Source: HXMU1420-13 sp965229525 (GTDB lineage: Bacteria; Bacteroidota; Rhodothermia; Balneolales; Balneolaceae). Taken from it: a stretch of DNA of 64,000 nucleotides. The stretch lies in assembly GCA_965229525.1 (NCBI GenBank), contig OZ245886.1, positions 3,038,001 to 3,102,000 of the forward strand, written 5' to 3'. Every line of letters begins with the position of its first letter. The first letter of the stretch is position 1. A program made the position numbers and the translations under genes. Below are positions 36,409-45,165 of the stretch, piece after piece. The notes under the pieces are model-generated. The model saw nothing but the letters and a program-made list of their open reading frames with translations. It made no database searches and was not told the DNA's origin.

Positions 36409-37167
36409 TTTCAATGCAGATTTGGTTGGATTAGAAGAGGATTCCTCATTGTAGGCATCTTCTTCAATTACAATGTTAGGTGATGTTGAAACAGTTTTGG
36501 CAAGCTCAATCTTGAGACCATCCAACACACGATGCATTGTTTTCTTCTTCTTTTCAAACTGAGGTTTTAAAAAAAGTCTGTTTAAATACCAACCAACTCC
36601 ACCTGCAATAAATGAAAACAGCATTGCAAGTCTGTCTGCTAAACCACTTCCATCTAGAGAAACATATACAAATGCGAATAGGAACATAGCACTAAAAAAT
36701 CCAGACATGAATTTTAGACCAGCCCATTTGAAAACATATTGGACTTTCGTTTTACCGTTTTCTGAGGTTAAGGAAATATGTCTTGTACCGATTTCTTTAA
36801 ATCTTTGCATCCACTCGTAAGTATTACCCTGAACGTTAGTTTCGCCAATACCGCCAGTCGACCTTCTAATTTCCCGAATTATCTGATCCCAATTCTTTTG
36901 GGTTACTTCACCATCAAAAATTTGAATTTCCTGCACAGAATCTGTCCCTTTTAGCCAATTAAATTTATTTTCGAAAACAGGAATATTCTTTTGATTAATT
37001 GCCTGTAATAAAGAATCCTGATCGATCCCAACTTCCTTAGCAAGTGCAACTAATTCTTCTTTAGTTAGGCCTTCCTTATCACCATATAGATCTTTCTGAG
37101 TCTGAATCTCAGATGCTTTTTTCAGGATTTCGCTGATTTCTTTTTTATTAAAAACTTGCCCTGTCAT
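36403..37167 (-). CDS. Membrane protein of unknown function, second of a tandem paralogous pair
   Basis: A 254-residue protein. The N-terminal 50 residues (FNKKEISEILKKASEIQ to LTKEELVALAKEVGI) form a small helical module shared with the gene upstream. A middle region follows with KFNWLKGT, then two membrane segments around residues 160-205 with a short loop, and an FEKKKKTMHRVLDGLK amphipathic helix. The tail is hydrophilic. It starts one base after its paralogue ends, so the two are one operon. Function unknown. Confidence 0.7.
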   Translation of the reverse strand: MTGQVFNKKEISEILKKASEIQTQKDLYGDKEGLTKEELVALAKEVGIDQDSLLQAINQKNIPVFENKFNWLKGTDSVQEIQIFDGEVTQKNWDQIIREIRRSTGGIGETNVQGNTYEWMQRFKEIGTRHISLTSENGKTKVQYVFKWAGLKFMSGFFSAMFLFAFVYVSLDGSGLADRLAMLFSFIAGGVGWYLNRLFLKPQFEKKKKTMHRVLDGLKIELAKTVSTSPNIVIEEDAYNEESSSNPTKSALKS

Positions 37168-37168
37168 T

Positions 37169-37921
37169 CTAAGATCTTACCTTTGATTTATTGATTTCAT
37201 CAGATTCAGAAATATTCAACTCATCTTCAATGTTAATCTGTGATTTTCCTGATTCTTCATGAATAAAAAGTACTCTTAATTGATCGAGTGTTTCATGAAG
37301 TCTGTTTTTCTGTTTCTCAAATTTTGATTTCAAATACACCCAACCTGCAGCTATTCCAATAAAACCGCCAAATGGTGCGATTATTAAAGAGGTAAATTTA
37401 TCAAACCCCATGCCTTTAGTTGTAATCAACGTTATGATAAATAGAACCAGAAAAGGAAAAGTTGCCATCACAAACTTCAATGCAGTCCAATCGCTGGTAT
37501 ACTCAAATGAAGATTTTTCGTTGTCTTCGTATAAACTCACTTTTGTAGATTCAATTTCACGCTGCAGTTTCCAGGTTAGTTTTTTTGAGTGAAGGTCTGC
37601 ATCGCCGAGTTCACTTTCGTTAGCTTGTAATATTCGAAGTACTTTTGCAATCTGTTCAGATTCCAGGGGAGTATCAAAATGTTCAATATGCTGAATACGG
37701 GTAGTTCCTTTTAACCAATTAAACTCTTTTTCGAATTCAGGCGCATCTATAGAATGAAGTGCTGTTTTAATGCTTGCAGTATTAATCCCTGATTCTCTTG
37801 CTAATTCCAGAATTTCTTGTTCGGTCAAACTTTCGCCCGAACTTTTCAGCGATTTCGACATCTCCAATTCAGCTGCTTTAGCTAATATTTGTTGTATTTC
37901 TTTTTTATTGAACGACCGCAT
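37169..37921 (-). CDS. Membrane protein of unknown function, first of a tandem paralogous pair
   Basis: A 250-residue protein with the same plan as its downstream neighbour: N-terminal FNKKEIQQILAKAAELE to LTEQEILELARESGI, shared FNWLKGT, two membrane segments near residues 155-200 with GGFIGIAAGWVYLK, then FEKQKNRLHETLDQLR. Sequence identity is modest, so the duplication is old. It is transcribed divergently from guaB. The N-terminal LTxxELxxLAxExGI pattern occurs in many uncharacterised bacterial membrane proteins. Confidence 0.7.
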   Translation of the reverse strand: MRSFNKKEIQQILAKAAELEMSKSLKSSGESLTEQEILELARESGINTASIKTALHSIDAPEFEKEFNWLKGTTRIQHIEHFDTPLESEQIAKVLRILQANESELGDADLHSKKLTWKLQREIESTKVSLYEDNEKSSFEYTSDWTALKFVMATFPFLVLFIITLITTKGMGFDKFTSLIIAPFGGFIGIAAGWVYLKSKFEKQKNRLHETLDQLRVLFIHEESGKSQINIEDELNISESDEINKSKVRS

Positions 37922-37966
37922 GCCTTCAAGATTTAATTCGGTGATCCTACGCGGAATTAAAAAAAT

Positions 37967-38003
37967 AGTTTAATGCGTTAAACTTGCATACAAATATGTG
38001 TAT
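37967..38003. promoter_or_regulatory. Two inverted repeats between the paralogue operon and guaB
   Basis: AGTTTAA-TGCG-TTAAACT (37967-37984) is a perfect seven-base inverted repeat. Immediately after it comes ATACA-AATATG-TGTAT (37988-38003). Both lie in the divergent region upstream of guaB and the membrane-protein pair and could be operators. Confidence 0.4.
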
Positions 38004-38045
38004 CTTAGAAAAACCGCAAGCAAAATTTCCTGTTTCATGTACAAA

Positions 38046-39518
38046 ATGAGCGATTCTCCCTTCGATCGCATCTCACGGCAAGGATTAACCTACGATGACG
38101 TACTCCTTGTTCCGAATTATTCGAATGTGCTACCTCGCGATGTAGATATTAGTGTAGACTTAACACCCACATTAAAACTCAATATTCCTGTTTTAAGTGC
38201 GGCCATGGATACCGTTTCTGAGTATCGATTGGCAATTGCTCTGGCTCGCGAGGGTGGAATCGCCATGCTACACAAAAACATGACGATTGAAGAACAAGCA
38301 GAACAGGTTCGACTGGTTAAACGAAGCGAAAGCGGAATGATAGTTGATCCCGTTACCCTGGGAAAAGATGCTACCGTTTTGGATGCAAGAAACCTAATGC
38401 GGAAACATAAAATCGGGGGAATTCCAATAGTAGATAAGAATGGATTGCTAATTGGTATTGTAACTAACCGAGATTTAAGGTTTGAATCTGAGTTGACCAG
38501 AAAGCTTGGTAATATTATGACTAGCGAAAACTTAATTACTGGCAAAGAGGGGACAAACCTGAAACAAGCTGAGGAAATTCTTCAAACCTACAAAGTTGAA
38601 AAACTTCCTATTGTTGATGGTAAAAATAAGCTTGTTGGGCTTATAACTTTCAAAGACATCGAAAAGAAAATGAATTTCCCAAATGCGTGTAAAGATCATT
38701 TGGGTAGATTGAGAGTTGGCGCTGCTGTAGGTGTAACTGCTGATACGATGGACCGAGTAGAAGCATTAGTAAATGCGGGTGTTGATATTATAACAGTAGA
38801 TACTGCACATGGGCATTCTCAGGGCGTATTAAATACGGTTTCGCAGATAAAGAAAACCTATCCTGATTTAAACGTTATTGGCGGAAACATTGCTACAAAA
38901 GCTGCCGCAGAAGCATTGGCTGATGCAGGTGCTGATGTAGTAAAAGTAGGGGTCGGGCCAGGATCAATTTGTACCACACGAGTTGTAACAGGAATTGGAG
39001 TTCCTCAATTAAGTGCGGTTATGGAGGTTTCTCAGTTTTGCCAGGAAAAAGGAATTGGTTTAGTTGCTGATGGTGGAATTAAGCAAACGGGTGATATTCC
39101 AAAAGCGCTTGCTGGTGGTGCCGATGTTGTAATGATGGGTTCTATGTTTGCGGGTGTAGATGAAAGCCCGGGGGAGACCATTATATATGAATCTCGAAAA
39201 TATAAATCTTACCGAGGAATGGGTAGTATAGGGGCAATGAAGAAAGGCTCCAAAGATCGCTATTTCCAGGACGTTGAAGATGATCTTAAGAAACTGGTTC
39301 CTGAAGGAATTGAAGGTCGCGTGCCGTTTAAAGGGTTTTTAAGTGAGGTTGTTCATCAAATGAATGGTGGACTTAAAGCCGCGATGGGTTACTGCGGTGC
39401 AGCAAATATTAAAGAACTGAAAAAGGCAGAGTTTGTTCAGATTTCTGCTGCTTCTTATCGAGAAAGTCATCCACATACTGTTCAGATTACCAAAGAAGCT
39501 CCAAATTATTCGGTTTAA
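38046..39518 (+). CDS. guaB: Inosine-5'-monophosphate dehydrogenase
   Basis: From the chosen start MSDSPFDRIS the protein is 490 residues, the normal IMPDH size; starts at 37998 or 38037 would add up to 16 unsupported residues. The TIM-barrel signature LTYDDVLLVPNYS, two CBS domains (about 95-215) and the catalytic Cys loop GVGPGSICTTRVVTGIGVPQ are all present. It oxidises IMP to XMP in guanine nucleotide synthesis. It is followed 15 bases later by a glycosyltransferase gene. Its 5' region holds two inverted repeats. Confidence 0.95.
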   Translation: MSDSPFDRISRQGLTYDDVLLVPNYSNVLPRDVDISVDLTPTLKLNIPVLSAAMDTVSEYRLAIALAREGGIAMLHKNMTIEEQAEQVRLVKRSESGMIVDPVTLGKDATVLDARNLMRKHKIGGIPIVDKNGLLIGIVTNRDLRFESELTRKLGNIMTSENLITGKEGTNLKQAEEILQTYKVEKLPIVDGKNKLVGLITFKDIEKKMNFPNACKDHLGRLRVGAAVGVTADTMDRVEALVNAGVDIITVDTAHGHSQGVLNTVSQIKKTYPDLNVIGGNIATKAAAEALADAGADVVKVGVGPGSICTTRVVTGIGVPQLSAVMEVSQFCQEKGIGLVADGGIKQTGDIPKALAGGADVVMMGSMFAGVDESPGETIIYESRKYKSYRGMGSIGAMKKGSKDRYFQDVEDDLKKLVPEGIEGRVPFKGFLSEVVHQMNGGLKAAMGYCGAANIKELKKAEFVQISAASYRESHPHTVQITKEAPNYSV

Positions 39519-39533
39519 TCAGTACGTTTCATC

Positions 39534-40820
39534 ATGAAAAACGTACTATTCATCGTTTATTATTTTCCACCAATGGGGGGGAGTGGGGTTCAGCGTCCAC
39601 TTAAATTTGCGAAGTACCTTCGAGATTTTGGTTGGAACCCAATAATTCTTTGCCCGGAACCAGGACTTTATCACACATTCGATGATTCTCTTACCGAAGA
39701 ATTAAATTCATTGGAACTTGAGATAATTCGTGTAAAAGGTGCGGATGTTTTACAGAAATCCGCTGGATTTAGTTCGAAGAAAGATTTTAAAATTGAAGAT
39801 AAAACAGCAAAGCGATTACGCTGGATTTCCAGGCTATTTTATTATCCTGATAACAAAAAGGGGTGGATCAAGCCATCTGTTCAAAGTGCACTTAAAATTA
39901 TATCGGAGAGAAAGATAGATCTAATTTTTAGTACAGCGCCACCATTCAGCAATCATATAATAGGTAAGCAATTGAAGGAAGCAACTGGTTTGCCCCTTGT
40001 TGTAGATTATCGGGATTCCTGGACACGCAATCATTTTCAGGAAGATATGTGGTCTTGGCAGAAACAAATTCTGAGAAACCAGGAAAGAGAGGTTGTAGCA
40101 AGTGCCGATAAGATAGTTTGTTTGGATGAATTCATTCGTTCTGAATTCGAAGAAGATTATCCAGAAATTGCCGATCGCGTCTCAGTAATTCCTCATGGAT
40201 TCGATCCAGAAGATTTTGAACCAACAGATGAAAAATCAATATTGGATTACCAAACCGGGAAATTAAACCTATTATATAGTGGATTGTTTTATGAGCAGAA
40301 TCAACCGGATACATTTTTATCTGCGATTAAAGAACTGATTTATGATCAACCGGAAATTGAAGGAAAAATCCATTTGCATTTCCAGGGTGGAATTGATGAT
40401 CGAATTAAGTTACTAATCAAAAATTATGGATTAGACAATCATGTTTCGGATTATGGATATGTACCTCATTCGTTAGCTGTTAAAAATCTTTTAAAAGCAG
40501 ACATGCTTTGGATGATTTCAAATTTCAATCCATCCTTAAAGCAGATAAAATCCGGAAAGTTATTCGAATACATTGGTACTGGAAAACCAATTTTTGGATT
40601 AGTGCATCAATCGGAGGCATCAACATTATTGGAAAAATATGGCGCTGGATTTTGGGCATCGCCAACCTCAGTCTGTCAAATAAAAAAACAATTATCTATA
40701 ATAATGGAAGGTTGGGATAACGATCAGATTCCAAGCCCAAGCCTAGATTTCGTTGATAAGTATAACCGAAAGTATTTAACAGAAAAACTTGCACAAATTT
40801 TTAATGTAATTTCTTTGTGA
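39534..40820 (+). CDS. GT-B glycosyltransferase (family 4-like)
   Basis: A 428-residue protein. The N-terminal LFIVYYFPPMGGSGVQRPLKFAKYL is typical of GT4-like sugar transferases. The second domain carries LNLLYSGLFYEQNQP and a C-terminal SGKLFEYIGTGKPIFGL donor-binding motif (family pattern E.m..GkP). It should transfer an NDP-sugar in surface polysaccharide or glycolipid synthesis. It is related to the glycosyltransferase at 50954-52219, with which it shares the YFPP..G and RP..FAKYL strings. Confidence 0.85.
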   Translation: MKNVLFIVYYFPPMGGSGVQRPLKFAKYLRDFGWNPIILCPEPGLYHTFDDSLTEELNSLELEIIRVKGADVLQKSAGFSSKKDFKIEDKTAKRLRWISRLFYYPDNKKGWIKPSVQSALKIISERKIDLIFSTAPPFSNHIIGKQLKEATGLPLVVDYRDSWTRNHFQEDMWSWQKQILRNQEREVVASADKIVCLDEFIRSEFEEDYPEIADRVSVIPHGFDPEDFEPTDEKSILDYQTGKLNLLYSGLFYEQNQPDTFLSAIKELIYDQPEIEGKIHLHFQGGIDDRIKLLIKNYGLDNHVSDYGYVPHSLAVKNLLKADMLWMISNFNPSLKQIKSGKLFEYIGTGKPIFGLVHQSEASTLLEKYGAGFWASPTSVCQIKKQLSIIMEGWDNDQIPSPSLDFVDKYNRKYLTEKLAQIFNVISL

Positions 40821-40850
40821 TAATTACATCTTCTATAGATAGTAGTCATT

Positions 40851-41708
40851 ATGATCAAATTTCTTAAAAAGCTTTACGAACAACGATTAAAGGATATAAC
40901 TATCATTTTGTTGGATGATAGTAAGCCTGGTGAAGATAATTCGTACACTATTCGTCCAAATCGGCTTTTCTCCTTATTCATCATATCTTGCGTGGTACTC
41001 TCAGTGCTATTTGTTGGCCTATTTATGATTACACCACTTGGAGCGCTCCTTTACACCAAAGATGATGCGCAAATGAGGGTTGAAATCGAGGGGATCACGC
41101 AGAGAGTAATTAGTTTACAAGACTCATTGATAATGAGAGATCAACAATTATCAGAAATGAAACATATTATTCGTTTGAGTTTGGATACAACATTAACAAC
41201 AGACGAACGATTTACAACGGTTTTTGAAGCGGGTACCATATATGATGATGGTTTTTCATTTAGTGATAACCCAGCAAATACAGCGAGTCGAGTCAATCCA
41301 TCAGGAATAGTTTTTTCAAATATGTTAAATGCAGCGGATGATTTTCCTTCAAGTTATCCTGTAAATGGAACACATACTCGCGATTATGATCCGGAGAATT
41401 TTCATTTTGGTATCGATATTGCCACTTCTGATAATGAAGTAATAACAAGTATAGCAGATGGAACTGTTGTGAGTGCAAGTTGGACAATTAATGACGGATA
41501 TGTTATCTCCATACAACACGCAGCTGGAATATTGAGTGTCTATAAGCATTGTTCTTCTATTACAAAAAAAAGTGGTGATATTGTTTTAAAAGGTGATATT
41601 GTTGGTACTACCGGCGACGTTGGGTTAAGTAGCTCAGGACCTCATTTGCACCTTGAAATTTGGAAAGATGGGATCCCGCAAGATCCGGCATTATATCTAA
41701 TTCAGTAA
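40851..41708 (+). CDS. M23 (LytM) peptidoglycan endopeptidase, membrane-anchored
   Basis: A 285-residue protein. A short cytoplasmic N-terminus, one membrane segment (about 39-62) and a coiled-coil stretch (about 75-105) precede a C-terminal M23 domain. Zinc ligands are His185 and Asp189 in FHFGIDIAT and the final HLH in SGPHLHLEIW. It probably cuts peptidoglycan cross-links. A bactofilin gene follows six bases later, and M23-bactofilin pairs are known to shape cells in other bacteria. It is the first gene of the run leading into the ATPase operon. Confidence 0.9.
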   Translation: MIKFLKKLYEQRLKDITIILLDDSKPGEDNSYTIRPNRLFSLFIISCVVLSVLFVGLFMITPLGALLYTKDDAQMRVEIEGITQRVISLQDSLIMRDQQLSEMKHIIRLSLDTTLTTDERFTTVFEAGTIYDDGFSFSDNPANTASRVNPSGIVFSNMLNAADDFPSSYPVNGTHTRDYDPENFHFGIDIATSDNEVITSIADGTVVSASWTINDGYVISIQHAAGILSVYKHCSSITKKSGDIVLKGDIVGTTGDVGLSSSGPHLHLEIWKDGIPQDPALYLIQ

Positions 41709-41714
41709 TTCCCT

Positions 41715-42152
41715 ATGTTAAACAGAAATAAACCAACCAAGACCGTGAACACAGTAAGCAATTCTCCAGCAGTAAATATTGTAAGCGAAGGAACCAAAGT
41801 AACAGGTAACGTTCATGCAAAAGCAGATATTCGAATTAGTGGAACTGTAGATGGTGAAGCTTTGAGTAAGGGAAAATTGATTATTACCAACGTTGGAAAA
41901 GTAAATGGAAATATTACATCATCAGATGCGGATATAGCAGGAAAAGTTGAAGGGGAAGTACGAGTTACTAACAAGCTAGTTCTACGAAAAAGTGCAGTTA
42001 TCGATGGTAATATTTACACGAAAACTCTAATTGTTGAAGAAGGTGCGGCAATTAATGGATCATGCAGAATGGGGGAGTCCAATAATAAGCTTTCACAATT
42101 AAACGATTCGGAATACGAAAAAGGAACGCATTTGAAAGCATCCGGTAGTTGA
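41715..42152 (+). CDS. Bactofilin (polymer-forming cytoskeletal protein)
   Basis: A 145-residue protein. Central residues about 25-120 show the bactofilin right-handed beta-helix pattern with short repeats (VTGNVHAKADIRISGTVDGE, VNGNITSSDADIAGKVEGEV), flanked by disordered ends. Bactofilins polymerise without nucleotides and localise peptidoglycan enzymes such as the M23 peptidase encoded just upstream. The last codons overlap the TTG start of atpZ (TTGA), so the cell-shape genes are coupled to the ATPase cluster. Confidence 0.9.
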   Translation: MLNRNKPTKTVNTVSNSPAVNIVSEGTKVTGNVHAKADIRISGTVDGEALSKGKLIITNVGKVNGNITSSDADIAGKVEGEVRVTNKLVLRKSAVIDGNIYTKTLIVEEGAAINGSCRMGESNNKLSQLNDSEYEKGTHLKASGS

Positions 42153-42370
42153 GAACAGAATTTCTTCCCAGAAAATATCGAGAGTACCTAGGATTAGGAG
42201 CTGAAATAGCAGCCTCACTTGGTATACCCATGATTGCCGGCTTTTATTTGGATCAATATTTTGAAAGTTCACCATATGGTATTTTAGGAGGTGTTTTTAT
42301 TGGTCTAATACTTTTTTTTATGACCATACTTAGAATTGCAAAAAGGCTAGGCTCAAATGGAAATGATTAG
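42149..42370 (+). CDS. atpZ: AtpZ/AtpI-family protein
   Basis: A 73-residue protein with two membrane segments: LGLGAEIAASLGIPMIAGFYLDQY and GILGGVFIGLILFFMTILRI. It matches the AtpZ/AtpI small proteins placed before F0F1 ATPase genes, which help assemble the c-ring or carry magnesium/calcium. The start is a TTG overlapping the bactofilin stop. Its end overlaps the next gene by 14 bases. Confidence 0.82.
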   Translation: MRTEFLPRKYREYLGLGAEIAASLGIPMIAGFYLDQYFESSPYGILGGVFIGLILFFMTILRIAKRLGSNGND

Positions 42371-42734
42371 GAGACTGTTTAAATCTCAATTATTCGTTCT
42401 TCCATTTTTACTCGCGCTCATAGCAATAGTTGAAGCCAATCAATATGTAGCAGTTCTCGCAGGATTTTTTTTGAGTCTATTTTTTGTAATTAGTAGTACT
42501 ATTATTGTAGAGCGATTTTGGAACAGCGACGAACCTACTTTTTTTAAGGCATTTATATTGTCTATACCACTCCGATTTTTTTTTGTACTTACAGTCTTTG
42601 CGGTTCTCCTGTTAGTAACAAAAATTGACGAAATCTTCTTTACAGTTAGTTTCATTATTTCCTATCTTTATCATTCTATAACAGAAACGATTTTCATCAA
42701 TAAAATCCTCAAAAAGGGAAGTTCCACTACATAA
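42357..42734 (+). CDS. Membrane protein in AtpI position of the ATPase operon
   Basis: A 125-residue protein with four predicted hydrophobic segments (about residues 12-27, 30-50, 65-90, 95-112). It overlaps atpZ at its start and atpB at its end by one base. The position and four-helix layout match the AtpI/subunit I-like gene found there in many operons, but similarity is weak. A role in ATPase assembly is inferred from context only. Confidence 0.65.
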   Translation: MEMIRRLFKSQLFVLPFLLALIAIVEANQYVAVLAGFFLSLFFVISSTIIVERFWNSDEPTFFKAFILSIPLRFFFVLTVFAVLLLVTKIDEIFFTVSFIISYLYHSITETIFINKILKKGSSTT

Positions 42735-43774
42735 TGTTTCAGACTGTTCGTCGCCTGTTTTTAACTCTTCTTTTTTTATCAATTAGTACCTCACACTTAT
42801 TCGCCGCTGACACTGATTCAGAGGGAGAAGAGCCTGTATTAGACGTTATGGGTACGGTTGCTGATCATGACTATATTAAGCATCCATTCGGATATTTTTA
42901 CCTGCCCAGAATAATTATTTGGGAAGATGCTCAAGGTGCTACAAACTTCAATATTTTTAGAAAAACAGATTCAGCCATTGAATCAGGGCTTTTTGTTGAC
43001 ATCGATCATATTTTAACCCCTTCTGATGGAGGTCAAATAACTCTAGACTTATCTATCACTTCGCATTTAGTTTACTTTTGGGCTGGAATGTTTTTAGCTG
43101 TTTTTTGGACTGTAATGATGGCTCGACGCTATAATAAAGGGGTTGGTAAGGAAGTGGAGCCGCAGGGTGCACTACAAAATCTATTTGAAGTACTATTTGT
43201 GTTTATTCGTGATGATGTGGCGCGATCAAATATCGATGCGAATAAAGCGGATAAATACGTTCCGTATTTCTTTACGATGTTTATGGGCATCGCTTTTATG
43301 AATTTATTTGGCTTGTTGCCTTGGGCTGCAACAGCTACTGCTGATTTAACTGTTACCGCTACTCTTGCAGTATTGACATTTTTTATTACTCAATTCAGTG
43401 GTACAAAAGATTATTGGGGACATATTTTCTGGTTTCCTGGCGTACCAACCTGGGTTCGTGCAATATTAACTCCTGTTGAGATTTTGGGGGTATTTACTAA
43501 GCCATTTGCTCTTGCAATACGACTCTTTGCGAATATGCTCTCAGGGAAAATTATGATCATCGCCATATTAGGTTTGATTTTCATCTTCGCTGATATATTT
43601 GGATCAGTGGCAGGATATGGTGTAAGTATCTTCTCAGTTGTATTGACTGTTGTACTTTATGCATTAAAAGTTTTTGTAGCCTTATTACAGGCTTACATCT
43701 TCACATTGCTTTCCGCAGTATTTATTGGAATGGCAGCGGAAGAACATGAGCATCACGGAGAACATGCTCACTAA
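42734..43774 (+). CDS. atpB: F0F1 ATP synthase subunit a
   Basis: A 346-residue protein, longer than the E. coli type because of an N-terminal signal-like segment and about 100 extra periplasmic residues (to about 110), as in Bacteroidota. The essential Arg is in PFALAIRLFANMLSG near residue 264, and the C-terminal helix contains the conserved LQAYIFTLLSAVFIGMA. It forms the proton half-channels against the c-ring. The ATG overlaps the upstream stop. Confidence 0.93.
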   Translation: MFQTVRRLFLTLLFLSISTSHLFAADTDSEGEEPVLDVMGTVADHDYIKHPFGYFYLPRIIIWEDAQGATNFNIFRKTDSAIESGLFVDIDHILTPSDGGQITLDLSITSHLVYFWAGMFLAVFWTVMMARRYNKGVGKEVEPQGALQNLFEVLFVFIRDDVARSNIDANKADKYVPYFFTMFMGIAFMNLFGLLPWAATATADLTVTATLAVLTFFITQFSGTKDYWGHIFWFPGVPTWVRAILTPVEILGVFTKPFALAIRLFANMLSGKIMIIAILGLIFIFADIFGSVAGYGVSIFSVVLTVVLYALKVFVALLQAYIFTLLSAVFIGMAAEEHEHHGEHAH

Positions 43775-43819
43775 AAGAATTACACAATTAAACCTTAATA
43801 CAAATTAAATTTATACACT

Positions 43820-44041
43820 ATGGGACTTTTAGCAGCTGGTATCGGAGCCGGAATCGTAGCTTTAGGAGCTGGAATCGGAATCGGAATGATCGGTAAAGGA
43901 GCTACAGAAAGTATCGCACGTCAACCAGAAGCTTCTGGCGACATTAGAGGTGCGATGATCCTTACGGCAGCCTTTATTGAGGGTGTTGCTCTTTTAGGTG
44001 CAGTTATCTGTATCCTTCTTGCTCTTGGAATCGGTCAATAA
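43820..44041 (+). CDS. atpE: F0F1 ATP synthase subunit c
   Basis: A 73-residue two-helix hairpin. The first helix is glycine-rich (GAGIGIGMIGKGA), the loop ARQPEA is canonical, and the second helix carries the ion-binding Glu54 in AFIEGVALLG. The Gln and Ser/Thr ligands used by sodium-type rings (such as ES/ET after the Glu) are absent, so it should be a proton ring. It is the third structural gene of the atp operon. Confidence 0.95.
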   Translation: MGLLAAGIGAGIVALGAGIGIGMIGKGATESIARQPEASGDIRGAMILTAAFIEGVALLGAVICILLALGIGQ

Positions 44042-44059
44042 TAAGCAGGACCAGAATCT

Positions 44060-44575
44060 ATGACTTTTCTATTAGCTGGCGGAGGCGGAATTTTATCATT
44101 TAACCCGGGATTTGCTCTTTGGATACTTATATCCATGATCATTTTCATTCTGGTAATGATGAAATATGCTGTTCCTCCAATAATGAAGTCACTTCAAGAG
44201 CGTGAAGCCAAAATCAAAGATTCCTTAGAATCTGCTGAAAAAGCTTTAGAACGTGCAGAAGCAATCTCTAAAGATAATGAGAAAGCGTTACGCGAAGCTG
44301 AAGTCAAAGCTCAGCAAATTAGAAAAGAAGCGATCGAAGAAGCAGAATTGCTTCGAAATGAGCGTATCAACAAAGCTAAGGATGAAGCTGCTCAAATTAT
44401 TGAGCAAGCAAAAAACACGATTGAACAAGAAAAGAAACTTGCGCTTACTCAATTAAGAGAAGAAGTAGCTAGGCTTGCAATTCAATCTGCATCTATGATT
44501 TTGGACGAAGAACTCGACGAGAAGAAGAACAGTAAATTGGTCGACAAGTTTATCGGCGACCTATCAAAAAATTAA
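44060..44575 (+). CDS. atpF: F0F1 ATP synthase subunit b
   Basis: A 171-residue protein: one N-terminal membrane segment (about residues 12-32, GFALWILISMIIFILVMMKY) followed by a long charged coiled coil rich in AEKALERAEAISKDNEKA-type repeats. It is the peripheral stalk joining F0 to F1. It follows atpE by 18 bases and precedes atpH by 11. Confidence 0.94.
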   Translation: MTFLLAGGGGILSFNPGFALWILISMIIFILVMMKYAVPPIMKSLQEREAKIKDSLESAEKALERAEAISKDNEKALREAEVKAQQIRKEAIEEAELLRNERINKAKDEAAQIIEQAKNTIEQEKKLALTQLREEVARLAIQSASMILDEELDEKKNSKLVDKFIGDLSKN

Positions 44576-44586
44576 CCTAACCACGG

Positions 44587-45141
44587 ATGTTAGTATCTAA
44601 AGCAGCACGAAGATACGCCATTGCTTTGCTCGAATTAAGTAAAGAGAAAAAAGTAGTGGAAAAGACGCTTAGTGATATCCAATTCATTGAAAGTACGATT
44701 TCTGACTCTAGAGATTTAGAATTATTTCTCAAAAGTCCGATTATCAAACCTGCAATGAAAAAAGAAACACTAACTGAGATTTTTAAATCTCACGTCGGTG
44801 ATTTAACGATGCAATTTGTCTCGTTAATTGCTAACAAAGAGCGATCCGCAATTCTTCAACAAATTGCTTCTTCTTTTATCCGCGAATACAACAAATTCGC
44901 TGGTATTATTGAAGTTGAAGTGAGAGCAGCCAAAAAACTAACAGCTAAGCAGGTTAAAGAACTTCAAAATGTGCTTGAAAAATCCACCTCTAAGAAGGTG
45001 ATCCTTGAATCAACTACGCATTCTGAGCTTAAAGGCGGAATGCTAGTGAAAATCGAGGATACTGTTATAGACGGTACCATCAAGCATAAATTAGAGCAGT
45101 TGGAAGAAAAACTGCTCGACTCTACGATTGAATTGAATTAG
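44587..45141 (+). CDS. atpH: F0F1 ATP synthase subunit delta
   Basis: A 184-residue protein. It starts with AARRYAIALLELSKEK and carries the six-helix N-domain, then the C-terminal IIEVEVRAAKKLTAKQVKEL and LKGGMLVKIEDTVIDGTIKHKLEQL typical of AtpH. It caps the F1 head and binds the b dimer. It lies between atpF and atpA in the usual order. Confidence 0.93.
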   Translation: MLVSKAARRYAIALLELSKEKKVVEKTLSDIQFIESTISDSRDLELFLKSPIIKPAMKKETLTEIFKSHVGDLTMQFVSLIANKERSAILQQIASSFIREYNKFAGIIEVEVRAAKKLTAKQVKELQNVLEKSTSKKVILESTTHSELKGGMLVKIEDTVIDGTIKHKLEQLEEKLLDSTIELN

Positions 45142-45165
45142 AACGACTTAGTAAACAATAAGATA

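Noticed and set aside
43820..44041. Sodium-dependent ATP synthase c-ring
   Set aside because: The Gln and Ser/Thr ligands that accompany the Glu in sodium rings are absent around Glu54.
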